Position numbers and translations under genes: made by a program
Assembly (NCBI GenBank): GCA_033851845.1
Contig: JAWWOH010000112.1
Span: forward strand, 62,001 to 126,000
DNA length: 64,000 nucleotides
Source of the DNA: RYN-124 sp033851845
Lineage (GTDB): Bacteria > Actinomycetota > Actinomycetes > Mycobacteriales > SCTD01
Direction: 5' to 3'
Part shown: piece by piece, positions 44,325-52,432 of the stretch
How positions within the stretch are numbered: the first letter of the stretch is position 1
Layout of the letters: each line of letters begins with the position of its first letter
Notes under the pieces: generated by a model
What the model saw: only the letters and a program-made list of their open reading frames with translations
What the model was told of the DNA's origin: nothing
Database searches by the model: none

Positions 44325-46019
44325 TCAGAGAACGCTTGTGGCAGCTCTCGCGTCGCGTCGCCGGCGCTCACGCGCGCCATGGCCGGCGAGCAGCATGGCG
44401 GTCAGTCCGATCCCTGCCGGCAGCCACGCACCGCCGGTCGCGGGCAGCGACCCGGAGGGCGGCCGCGGGGTGGTCGCCGGTGGACGTGACATCTGCCTTG
44501 CCGGCGCGGCCGCTGTCTTCGCCGCGCCGCGGTAGACGCCGTTGGTGAACTTGACGATCTGGAAGCCGTTCTCGCCGCTGATGAACCAGAGGTCCTGCTC
44601 GCCGGTTTTGGGGTCGCGCACCCATCGGATCTGCGTGGACACCGAGTCCTTCGTGCGCAGTCCGACGAGCAGGTCGTAGTACGGCGCTCCGCCGCGGATT
44701 GACTCGGGGTCCAGCTTCGCCGGCGGGTTGTAATAGGCGATCTCGCGCGGGTGCAGCGGGTCGCGCACGTCGAAGACGCGTACGCCGGAGGAGATCCATG
44801 CGCACGCGATCGCGGTCGTGTTGTGTGGGTCGTCTGGGGTGCAGTAGTGCGCGCTGTACATCAGTGCGAACGCGGCGTTCTGCTCCGACACCGTCGTCGG
44901 GCAGTTTGCCGGGTCGTTGACGTCCATGCGGATCGTGCTGGCGAGCTTCGGAGCTCGCTCGTTGGCCAGGTCGACGAGGTGCACGAAGCCGTAGGGCGGC
45001 TGACCTTTCGCGCACGCGAGCGCGGGCGTCGTCGCGGCACCGAACTCGTCGGTCGTGATGATGTACGGGTGGCCGCCGATCTTCACGAAGCGGCCGATCT
45101 GCGCCTCGCCGGAATCCTGCCAGAAGACGTGACTGATCTCCCGGATCTGCGGGTGAGGCTTGCGCTTCTGGATGTCGCTGGTGTCGACGACGACGAGGCC
45201 GTCGTTGTCGCCTGATCCGGCGTTCAACCCTGCCACCATGAAGTAGCCGCGGTTGCCGTCGTCACTGATCTGCAGCGCGTGCACCGGACCGAGCGGCGAT
45301 GACCACGCAGCCAGCTGATGCGGGTGCTTGGGGTCGGAGACGTCGACCGGCACGATCGACGCGGAGGGCGCCGCCTGCAGAGTGCTCTGGTAGTAGGTCA
45401 GGCCATCCGGCGCGAAGTCGCCCTCGTGGCCCTTGCCGTCGGGCAGGCTGATCGAAGCATCGAGGCGCGGGTGGGCGCAGTCGTGCTTGACGTCGTACAC
45501 ATCGAACATGGGTCCCGCCGCGCCAGGCCCGAACAAGGGGAACGACCCACCCTCGCCGGTGGCCAGCAAACCGGTGCGGGCGTTCGCCTTCAAGGCCTCC
45601 CACGGGTTGATCATCGCCGGCGTCTGCAGCCGCGTGGTCTCCTTCGGATGGCGCGGGTCGGCGGCGTCGATGACGACGACGCCCTTGACCTTGTCGTAGT
45701 CGGGATCAGTCGGCGAGTAGCCGGTCGGCATGTACGCGCAGTGGTCCTGCCAGGCCATCATGATCGCGCTGCCGTCGCCGGCGTACTGTCCGACCAGCTC
45801 GAGGTTGCAGCGGTAGCCCTGCATCGACCGAGTGCTGAACTGGTCGGCCAACGGAACCTCACCCTGCAAGCCGGTCTCGGGCAGGCTGCCGGCTCCGCAA
45901 TGGGCCTTCGGCGTCGTCGGGAAGGTGTCAGAGGCGGTGGCGCGCGCGGCCAGCGTCACAAGAGCAACGGCAACCACACCGACGACTGCAAGCAGGCGCG
46001 ACGCGGTGTGCGACCTCAT
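44325..46019 (-). CDS. Secreted LPxTG-anchored LVIVD/beta-propeller-like protein
   Basis: A 564-residue protein with a signal peptide (about 1-30, ending TASDTF). The body has repeated blades with the LVIVD-type pattern VVVIDAADPRHPKETTRL, IVPVDVSDPKHPHQLAAW, VHLVDLANERAPKLAS and VRVFDVRDPLHPREIAYY, probably a beta-propeller. The C-terminus has SLPATGG (LPATG at 44447-44433), a hydrophobic helix and an Arg-rich tail, so it is wall-anchored by sortase. ATG 46019 follows GGGAG. The function is unknown; such propellers bind ligands or proteins on the surface. It is divergent from the liv operon across 195 bp. Confidence 0.88.
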   Translation of the reverse strand: MRSHTASRLLAVVGVVAVALVTLAARATASDTFPTTPKAHCGAGSLPETGLQGEVPLADQFSTRSMQGYRCNLELVGQYAGDGSAIMMAWQDHCAYMPTGYSPTDPDYDKVKGVVVIDAADPRHPKETTRLQTPAMINPWEALKANARTGLLATGEGGSFPLFGPGAAGPMFDVYDVKHDCAHPRLDASISLPDGKGHEGDFAPDGLTYYQSTLQAAPSASIVPVDVSDPKHPHQLAAWSSPLGPVHALQISDDGNRGYFMVAGLNAGSGDNDGLVVVDTSDIQKRKPHPQIREISHVFWQDSGEAQIGRFVKIGGHPYIITTDEFGAATTPALACAKGQPPYGFVHLVDLANERAPKLASTIRMDVNDPANCPTTVSEQNAAFALMYSAHYCTPDDPHNTTAIACAWISSGVRVFDVRDPLHPREIAYYNPPAKLDPESIRGGAPYYDLLVGLRTKDSVSTQIRWVRDPKTGEQDLWFISGENGFQIVKFTNGVYRGAAKTAAAPARQMSRPPATTPRPPSGSLPATGGAWLPAGIGLTAMLLAGHGARERRRRDARAATSVL

Positions 46020-46214
46020 GATGCGCTCCCATCGCTGACAGGCACGGGTCCCTACGGTTTGCCGCCATGGACCACGTGGCCGGCGTCGTCCTGGTACGTC
46101 AGCCACGGTACGACGCCGTGCTGATGCAGTTCAGGGCGGCTGCGACTGCCGACGTTGGCGCTCGGCCGCGCAACTGTGCTTCAGTCACGCAAACCGCGGG
46201 CTTGAGGGGTCGCC

Positions 46215-47003
46215 TTGCTTGAGGTCTCAGACCTGCATGTGACGTACGGCGGCGCCGTACGCGCGCTTCGCGGGATCTCGCTGGAAGTCCCTGACGGCAA
46301 GGTCGTCGCGGTGCTCGGCAGCAACGGAGCCGGCAAGACGACGCTGCTGCGCACGGTCTCGAGCACGCTCTCCCTGCACAAGGGGCGGGTGGACAGGGGT
46401 TCGGTCACCTTCGACGGCACCAGCCTGGCCGGCCGGGATCCGGCCCGTTGCGTCGAGCTCGGGCTGGTGCAGGTGCCCGAGGGCCGTCGCATCTTCTCGC
46501 GCCTGACGGTCGAGGAGAACCTGCGGGCCGGCGCCATGGGCAACCGCGACAAGGCCTCGAGGACCACGGCGCAGCAACGGGCACTGGACCTGTTCCCCGT
46601 GCTCGCGGAGAGACGGACCCAGCGCGCCGGCCTGCTGTCGGGTGGCGAGCAGCAGATGCTCGCGATCGGCCGCGCGCTGATGGCCAACCCGAGGCTGTTG
46701 CTCCTCGACGAGCCCTCGCTCGGGCTCGCGCCACGCGTCATCGGGCAGATCGGCGAGGTCATCCAGGAGATCAACCGGCAGGGGACGTCGGTGCTCCTCG
46801 TCGAGCAGAACGCCACCATGGCCCTGGCCGTCGCGGACCTCGCATACGTGCTCGACGTCGGCGAGGTCTCGCTCTCCGGTGCGGCGGCCGAGCTCGCGGC
46901 GAGCGACGACGTGCAAAAGCTCTACCTCGGGCACGGCGCCGACCACGTTCCCGAGCGACACGCTGACGCACCACGCAAAACCCTGTCGCGGTGGGTCGGA
47001 TGA
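46215..47003 (+). CDS. livF: Branched-chain amino-acid-type ABC transporter ATP-binding protein LivF
   Basis: A 262-residue ATPase, first gene of a five-gene transporter operon. Walker A is GSNGAGKTT, the signature LSGGEQQ, Walker B LLLLDEPSLGLAP and the H-loop follows in LLVEQNATMALAVAD. The VPEGRRIFSRLTVEENL segment is typical of LivF. The likely start is TTG 46215, preceded by GAGGGG. Its stop overlaps the livG ATG by 4 nt (ATGA). The operon is uptake-type for branched-chain amino acids, amides or related small molecules; the actual ligand is unknown. Confidence 0.92.
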   Translation: MLEVSDLHVTYGGAVRALRGISLEVPDGKVVAVLGSNGAGKTTLLRTVSSTLSLHKGRVDRGSVTFDGTSLAGRDPARCVELGLVQVPEGRRIFSRLTVEENLRAGAMGNRDKASRTTAQQRALDLFPVLAERRTQRAGLLSGGEQQMLAIGRALMANPRLLLLDEPSLGLAPRVIGQIGEVIQEINRQGTSVLLVEQNATMALAVADLAYVLDVGEVSLSGAAAELAASDDVQKLYLGHGADHVPERHADAPRKTLSRWVG

Positions 47004-47854
47004 CAATCACCAGCGACGTCCGCACGGACGTTCCGGTGCTCGATGCACGGGAAGTCGTCGTCAAGTTCGGGGCGCTGTCCGCGCTTTCCGGCGTCTCCTT
47101 CACCGTCGAGCCGGGATCGATCCACGCGATCATCGGCCCAAACGGCGCCGGCAAGTCGACGATGTTCAACGTCCTGTCCGGCGTCTACCAGGCGACCGAG
47201 GGCGAAGTGCGCTTCGGCGACGCCGTCCTCACCAGCCTGCGGCCGCACCGTATCGCCAAGCTCGGTATCGCGCGAACCTTCCAGAACCTCGCGCTCTCCG
47301 GGACGCAGACCGTCGCCGAGAACCTCATGCTCGGCCGCCATCACCTGACCCGCACAGGTTTCCTCGCCGCCGGATTGCGACTGCCGCAGGCCGTCCGCGA
47401 GGGCGGGGTGCACGGGCGACGGGTGGAGGAGATCGCCGAGTTCATGGAGCTTGGCGACAAGCTCCAGACGCCCGTCGGCGTGCTGTCGTACGGCGACCAG
47501 AAGCGCGTCGAGATGGCTCGCGCTCTCGCGATCGAGCCGAAGATGCTCCTGCTCGACGAACCGGTTGCCGGGATGAACGCCGACGAAACCCGACGGATGG
47601 CCGACGCGATCTTGGAGATCCGGTCCGCCCTCGGCATCTCGATCATCCTGGTCGAGCACGACATGGGGATGGTCATGGGCATCGCCGACCGGGTGACCGT
47701 TCTCGACTTCGGCCGCTGCATCGCTGACGGCACGCCGGCGCAGGTGCAGGCGGACCCTGACGTCATCCGCGCCTACCTCGGCTCGGGCGACGAGAAGACA
47801 CCGCAGCAAGCGGCGAAGAAGGCGGCCACCTCGACCCGAAGGCGCAAGACATGA
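47000..47854 (+). CDS. livG: Branched-chain amino-acid-type ABC transporter ATP-binding protein LivG
   Basis: A 284-residue ATPase. Walker A is GPNGAGKST, the Q-loop is ARTFQNL, the signature is LSYGDQKRVEMARAL (SYGxQ, the LivG form), Walker B is MLLLDEPVAGMN and the H-loop is LVEHDMGMVMGIADR. A Lys/Arg-rich 20-residue C-terminal tail extends beyond the usual length. ATG 47000 overlaps the livF stop by 4 nt and its own stop overlaps the livH ATG by 4 nt. It works with LivF to power the LivHM channel. Confidence 0.94.
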   Translation: MTITSDVRTDVPVLDAREVVVKFGALSALSGVSFTVEPGSIHAIIGPNGAGKSTMFNVLSGVYQATEGEVRFGDAVLTSLRPHRIAKLGIARTFQNLALSGTQTVAENLMLGRHHLTRTGFLAAGLRLPQAVREGGVHGRRVEEIAEFMELGDKLQTPVGVLSYGDQKRVEMARALAIEPKMLLLDEPVAGMNADETRRMADAILEIRSALGISIILVEHDMGMVMGIADRVTVLDFGRCIADGTPAQVQADPDVIRAYLGSGDEKTPQQAAKKAATSTRRRKT

Positions 47855-48741
47855 CGCAGTTCCTGTCGCTGCTGCTGAACGGGCTCTCGCTGGGCGCCAT
47901 CTACGCGCTGATCGCCCTCGGGTTCGCCATCATCTTCAAGGCGAGCGAGGTCGTGAACTTCTGCCACGGCTCGATGTTGCTGTTCGGCGCCTATGTCATC
48001 GCGCGCGCATCCGACACGATGAGCTTCTGGCTCGCGGTCATCCTCGGCATCGCCGCAACCGCCGGTCTCGGTCTGCTCATCGAGCGCGTGCTCATCAACC
48101 GGCTGCGCGGCGCCCCCGTCATCAGCCTGGCCATCGCAACAATCGGCGTCGACGTGCTGCTCGCGACGGAGCTGACCCGGCGGATCGGCTCGGACATCCC
48201 CAACGTCCCGCACCCGTGGGGGGCCGACAACTTCCGGCTCGGAGACATCGGGATCAGCACCAACCGAGCCGTCGCGATGCTGGTCGCTGCTGTGCTCATC
48301 GCCGTGTTCTTCGCCACCTTCAAGTACTCCAGCTGGGGAGTGGCGATGCGCGCCGCCGCCGAGGACGGCGAGACCGCTGCGCTGATGGGCATCCGACTGG
48401 GCCGCGTGTCGGCGACCGCGTGGGTCGTCGGCGGCGCTCTCGCGGCTGTTGCCGGGCTCTTCCTCGTCGGAGCACCGACGCCCGGCGTCAGCCCCAACCT
48501 GAACGCGATCGCTCTACGCGCCTTTCCGGCTGCCATTCTCGGCGGCCTGGACTCCACGGGCGGCGCGTTGGTGGGTGGGCTCATCATCGGCGTCGCGGAG
48601 TCCATGGCCTCGGGCTACCAGGACCAGCTCCTGTTCCTCGGCAGAGGGTTCGGCGATGTCGTCCCTTACGTCGTCATGCTCGCCGTACTGCTCGTGCGGC
48701 CGTCGGGTCTGTTCGGCACCCGCGAGCTGACGCGTGTCTAG
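47851..48741 (+). CDS. livH: Branched-chain amino-acid-type ABC transporter permease LivH
   Basis: A 296-residue permease with about eight membrane helices. The family patterns GLSLGAIYALIALGFAIIFKASEVVNFCHGSM, the EAA-like loop GVAMRAAAEDGETAALMGI, and FPAAILGGLDSTGGALVGG are all clear. ATG 47851 overlaps livG by 4 nt; the stop overlaps the livM start by 8 nt. It forms one half of the membrane channel. Confidence 0.94.
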   Translation: MTQFLSLLLNGLSLGAIYALIALGFAIIFKASEVVNFCHGSMLLFGAYVIARASDTMSFWLAVILGIAATAGLGLLIERVLINRLRGAPVISLAIATIGVDVLLATELTRRIGSDIPNVPHPWGADNFRLGDIGISTNRAVAMLVAAVLIAVFFATFKYSSWGVAMRAAAEDGETAALMGIRLGRVSATAWVVGGALAAVAGLFLVGAPTPGVSPNLNAIALRAFPAAILGGLDSTGGALVGGLIIGVAESMASGYQDQLLFLGRGFGDVVPYVVMLAVLLVRPSGLFGTRELTRV

Positions 48742-49858
48742 CGGCCGGCTCCGCACCCGCATCGCGCTCGGCGTCCTGCTCGTGGTGCTGCTCATCGCTC
48801 CGCTGTACCTGCAGGAGTTCTGGCTTCGCACGGGGTTCGCCGTCGCCGCCGCCGCCGTGGGCGCGATCGGCCTGAACCTGCTCGTCGGCACCACCGGACA
48901 GCTGTCACTGGCGCACGCGTTCTTCCTGGCCGTCGGCGCGGTCACCTACGCCTACGTGAGCGGCAAGCCCGGTGGCATCGCGACCCAGGTCGACGGCCTC
49001 GGCTGGCCCCCGCTGATCGGAATGGTGCTCGGCGTCCTCGTCGCCGGTCTGGCGGGCGTCCTGTTCAGCCCGGTCGCGGCACGGCTACGCGGCATCTACC
49101 TCGGTGTCGCCTCGCTCGGCCTGGTCTTCATCGGCCAGCACCTGCTCAACACCTGGACGGCGGTGACCGGCGGCTTCAACGGCCGCACCACTCCGAAGTT
49201 CTCCCTGTTCGGCTTCCAGTTCAGCGACAGCCATCCACCGCTGTACGTCCTCAACGTCGAGTACGGCGAGTCGGAGCGGCTCTGGTACCTGGGGCTGGCG
49301 CTGACTGTCGGCGCCTACGTCATCGCCCGCAACCTGTTGCGCAGCCGGCCCGGGCGCGCCCTGCAGACGTTGCGCGACAGCGAGGTCGCTGCCGCGGTGA
49401 TGGGCGTCAACGTCCAGGGCTACAAGGCCCGGGTCTTCCTCGTCTCGTCGATGTACGCCGGCCTCGCCGGTGTCCTCTACGCGCTGTCGATCGGCAGCAT
49501 CGCGCCGGAGTCCTTCGCGCTCGACCTGTCGATCCTTTACCTCGCCATGATCGTGCTGGGTGGCCTCGGCTCGGTCACAGGAGCCGTCCTCGGCGCCGCG
49601 TTCGTCAGTGCGCTGCCGCTCGTCTTCCAGCAGTACGCCGACTCGCTGCCGCTGGTCTCCGAACCGGGCCAGGGCGGGATGACCGCCGGCCAGGCAGCTC
49701 GGCTTCTGTACGGTGCGGCGATCATCGCCGTCGTGCTCTTCGAACCCGCCGGGCTCGTCGGCCTCGGCCGCCGTTTCCGTCGTACCGGTCGGCAGCCCGC
49801 CGCTCGGCCCTCCGATCCGAGTCCGTCCAACGCACCAGCACAAGGGAGCTCCACATGA
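48734..49858 (+). CDS. livM: Branched-chain amino-acid-type ABC transporter permease LivM
   Basis: A 374-residue permease with about nine membrane helices. Signature stretches are GLNLLVGTTGQLSLAHAFFLAVGA, RALQTLRDSEVAAAVMGVNVQGYK (the EAA-like loop) and MIVLGGLGSVTGAVLGA. The final 25 residues are a Pro/Ser/Arg-rich cytoplasmic tail. The start is GTG 48734, 8 nt before the livH stop. The stop overlaps the livK ATG by 4 nt. Confidence 0.93.
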   Translation: MSSGRLRTRIALGVLLVVLLIAPLYLQEFWLRTGFAVAAAAVGAIGLNLLVGTTGQLSLAHAFFLAVGAVTYAYVSGKPGGIATQVDGLGWPPLIGMVLGVLVAGLAGVLFSPVAARLRGIYLGVASLGLVFIGQHLLNTWTAVTGGFNGRTTPKFSLFGFQFSDSHPPLYVLNVEYGESERLWYLGLALTVGAYVIARNLLRSRPGRALQTLRDSEVAAAVMGVNVQGYKARVFLVSSMYAGLAGVLYALSIGSIAPESFALDLSILYLAMIVLGGLGSVTGAVLGAAFVSALPLVFQQYADSLPLVSEPGQGGMTAGQAARLLYGAAIIAVVLFEPAGLVGLGRRFRRTGRQPAARPSDPSPSNAPAQGSST

Positions 49859-51081
49859 CCAACGGCAAGCGCGCAGTCGCGCTGCTCGCTGTCGCTCTGC
49901 TCGTCGCGACCGGTTGCAGCACGAAGGCAAAGAACGACACCGGCAGCACCGGTAACAGCGGCGCTGTGAAAACGGACAAGGGCGTCACCGGCACGACGAT
50001 CACCCTTGGGGTGTTGACCGACCTGACGGGGGTCTTCGCCGCCCTGGGAACCGACATCACCAACGCCAACCAGCTCTTCTGGCAGACCAACAAGGTCTGC
50101 GACAAGTACAGCGTCAAGCTCGTCGTGAAGGACACCGGGTACGTGCCGCAGCAGGGCGTACAGCTCTACTCCGGCATCAAGAACGACGTCCTCGCGATGC
50201 AGCAGACGATCGGCTCACCGATCAACACGGCGCTCGCGGACGCCTACACGGCCGACAAGATCGTCAACCTGCCATCGGCCTGGGCGCGCAACCTCACCGA
50301 GCCACCGGGGAACGGAGTCGTCGGCGCGACGTACGACATCGAGATGACCAACGCGCTGAGCTACGCGCTCGACAAGGGGCTCATCAAGGAAGGCGACAAG
50401 ATCGGCCACATCTACTTCGAGGGCGAGTACGGCGCGAACGGGCTCGCCGGCTCGAAGTTCTTCGCAGGCAAGCACAAGATGACGGTGGTCGAGGCGAAGA
50501 TCAAGGCGACTGACCTCGACATGTCCTCGCAGATCACGCAGTTCAAGGCGGCCGGCGTCAAGGCCATCGCCCTCACCGTCTCACCGAAGCAGACCCTGTC
50601 GGTGGCGAGCGTCGCCGGCTCCGCGGGTCTGGATGTGCCGCTCATCGGCAACAACCCGGTGTTCTCCCCGGCGCTCCTCAAGAGTCCGGCCGCCGCGGCG
50701 CTGAAGAAGAACCTGATCGTCGCCTCGCCGATCAGCACGTTCGACAAGCAGCCCGACCTTCTCAAGGCCTACCTCGCCAAGTTCCCCAAGGCCACCCCGA
50801 GCCTGGGCGTGGTGTTCGGCACCGGCATGGGCACCGTCATGAAGAAGATCCTGGACAAGGCCTGCGGGGACGGCGACCTGACCCGTGACGGCGTGCTCAA
50901 GGCCAAGCAGAGCCTGACGGCCATCGACACCGGTGGGCTGATCGTGCCCCTTGACTTCTCCGTCGGTGCCGGGAAGTCACCCAGCCACCAGAGCTACATC
51001 GTGCAGCCGGCAGACGTCCCAGGCGGCGCGAAAGCGCTGACCGACGCTACCGAGTCCGAGGATGCCAAGGGCCTCGAGTAG
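49855..51081 (+). CDS. livK: Branched-chain amino-acid-type solute-binding lipoprotein LivK
   Basis: A 408-residue lipoprotein with lipobox VATGC and a short Gly/Ser/Thr linker of about 20 residues. The type 1 binding fold begins GVTGTTITLGVLTDLTGVFAALG. Unlike the four orphan paralogues in this window it lacks their long linker and the C-terminal CxCxxYT motif, so it belongs to a different branch. Its position last in the operon, overlapping livM by 4 nt, is unusual in that the binding protein is often first. Ligand unknown. Confidence 0.93.
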   Translation: MTNGKRAVALLAVALLVATGCSTKAKNDTGSTGNSGAVKTDKGVTGTTITLGVLTDLTGVFAALGTDITNANQLFWQTNKVCDKYSVKLVVKDTGYVPQQGVQLYSGIKNDVLAMQQTIGSPINTALADAYTADKIVNLPSAWARNLTEPPGNGVVGATYDIEMTNALSYALDKGLIKEGDKIGHIYFEGEYGANGLAGSKFFAGKHKMTVVEAKIKATDLDMSSQITQFKAAGVKAIALTVSPKQTLSVASVAGSAGLDVPLIGNNPVFSPALLKSPAAAALKKNLIVASPISTFDKQPDLLKAYLAKFPKATPSLGVVFGTGMGTVMKKILDKACGDGDLTRDGVLKAKQSLTAIDTGGLIVPLDFSVGAGKSPSHQSYIVQPADVPGGAKALTDATESEDAKGLE

Positions 51082-51089
51082 CCCGTCCG

Positions 51090-51124
51090 GACGCGCCCCT
51101 TCCCGGAGTGGGGAGGGGCGCGTC
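51090..51124. terminator. Strong hairpin between livK and the MFS gene
   Basis: Two 15-nt arms (51090-51104 and 51110-51124) pair with one mismatch around a 5-nt loop GGAGT. The hairpin lies 8 nt after the livK stop and 7 nt beyond the convergent MFS stop, so it may end both transcripts. No T-run follows. Confidence 0.75.
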
Positions 51125-51130
51125 GGCGTA

Positions 51131-52399
51131 CTAGATGCGGCCCGCGCGGGCTGCAGGAACGAGTCGTACGGCGAGAACTGCGGTCAGCAACGTCGCCGCC
51201 ATGATCGGGACGACGGAACCGTGCGAGCGCGCCGCGGACGTGACGAGGAACGGCGCGGCAAACCCGAGATACGCGCAGGTGTAGAAGATGCCGGTCAGCG
51301 CGCCGCGTCGCTCGGGCGGCGCGAGCCGACCGGTCAGCGCCAACCCCGAGGCGAGCGACCAGCCACTCCCGGCTCCGAGCAGCAGTCCGGCCGGTATCAG
51401 CAGGGGCCACGCATCGCTGGCGGCCGTGAGGACGGCGAGCGCAAGACCGGCGGTGCCGGAGGTCGCGGCTGCGACGGCGGTCCACGCGCCGAGCCGCTGC
51501 TGCAGCGGAGCAACGACTGCACCTGCACCGAGCGTCAACCCGGCAAGCACCCCCGTCGCCAGCACGCCGTTCCCGGGGAGATCGACGAGCACCGGTAGCG
51601 CCGCGATGGCAGTAGCGGGAAAGCCGTACACGCAGACCGCCACCGGAGCCAGCGCAGTCACCGCGATCAGCCGATCGCTCCGGCGGACCAGCGGCTCGCG
51701 CGCGGGGTCGTCAACCTGCCTGCGCCGACGCGGTGCTGTCTCAGGAAGTCGTGCGACCGCCAGCACGCCGACCGCGGTCAGGACGGCGTGGAGGAGGAAG
51801 GGCAGCACGAGAGGGCCTGGCAGCGTGACGGCGAGAACGGACGAGAACAGCGGACCGAGCGAGAACCCCCCAGCGAGGGCAACCGTTGCACGCCGGCCCG
51901 CAGCCGGACCCTCGCCGTCCGCCGCCGACAGCTCGGCGAGCCAAGCGCTCGCCGCAGTGAACACGGCGCCACTCACCAGTCCCTGCACGAACCGAGCGAC
52001 CAGCAACAAGGGGAACGAGTCCGATGCGGCGAGGAACAGCAGCGACGCAACGCCGGCAAGCGCGGTGAACGGCAGCACGAGCACACGCCGCCCGTAGCGG
52101 TCGGAGAGCGGCCCGGCGCCGAGCAGCGACGGGGCGAGGCCGGCCGCGTACACGCCGAACACGATCGTGACCTGAGGTCCGGACAGGTCCAGCCGCTCCC
52201 GGTACAGCAAGAGCAGAGGTGTCACGACGTTCGTACCCGCGGCAACGGCGAACAGGGCGAAGGCTGCGCGCGCCCAGCCGGGCTTCGCTCGATGCGCGCC
52301 CGTTCGAGGCGAAGCTACGTCGGGTAGCGGAATGGTGCCCTCCCATCCATGTCCGGTCCGAGCGGAAAAGGTACGGTCCTCGAACCGCCGTGCTACCAC
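51131..52399 (-). CDS. Major facilitator superfamily transporter
   Basis: A 422-residue 12-helix transporter. The MFS loop-2 motif is GPLSDRYGRRVLVLP, and helix 1 starts near residue 45 (RAAFALFAVAAGTNVVTPLL). The first 40 residues are a soluble extension with no match known to me; the start GTG 52399 is the only plausible codon in the stretch, although a later non-ATG start cannot be excluded. It probably exports a small molecule or drug. Its start lies 33 nt from that of the divergent DUF6351-like gene, so their promoters overlap the coding ends. Confidence 0.82.
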   Translation of the reverse strand: MVARRFEDRTFSARTGHGWEGTIPLPDVASPRTGAHRAKPGWARAAFALFAVAAGTNVVTPLLLLYRERLDLSGPQVTIVFGVYAAGLAPSLLGAGPLSDRYGRRVLVLPFTALAGVASLLFLAASDSFPLLLVARFVQGLVSGAVFTAASAWLAELSAADGEGPAAGRRATVALAGGFSLGPLFSSVLAVTLPGPLVLPFLLHAVLTAVGVLAVARLPETAPRRRRQVDDPAREPLVRRSDRLIAVTALAPVAVCVYGFPATAIAALPVLVDLPGNGVLATGVLAGLTLGAGAVVAPLQQRLGAWTAVAAATSGTAGLALAVLTAASDAWPLLIPAGLLLGAGSGWSLASGLALTGRLAPPERRGALTGIFYTCAYLGFAAPFLVTSAARSHGSVVPIMAATLLTAVLAVRLVPAARAGRI

Positions 52400-52432
52400 A
52401 GCGCAGTGGCCGCGGGCGGCCTGGGAGAGCAG

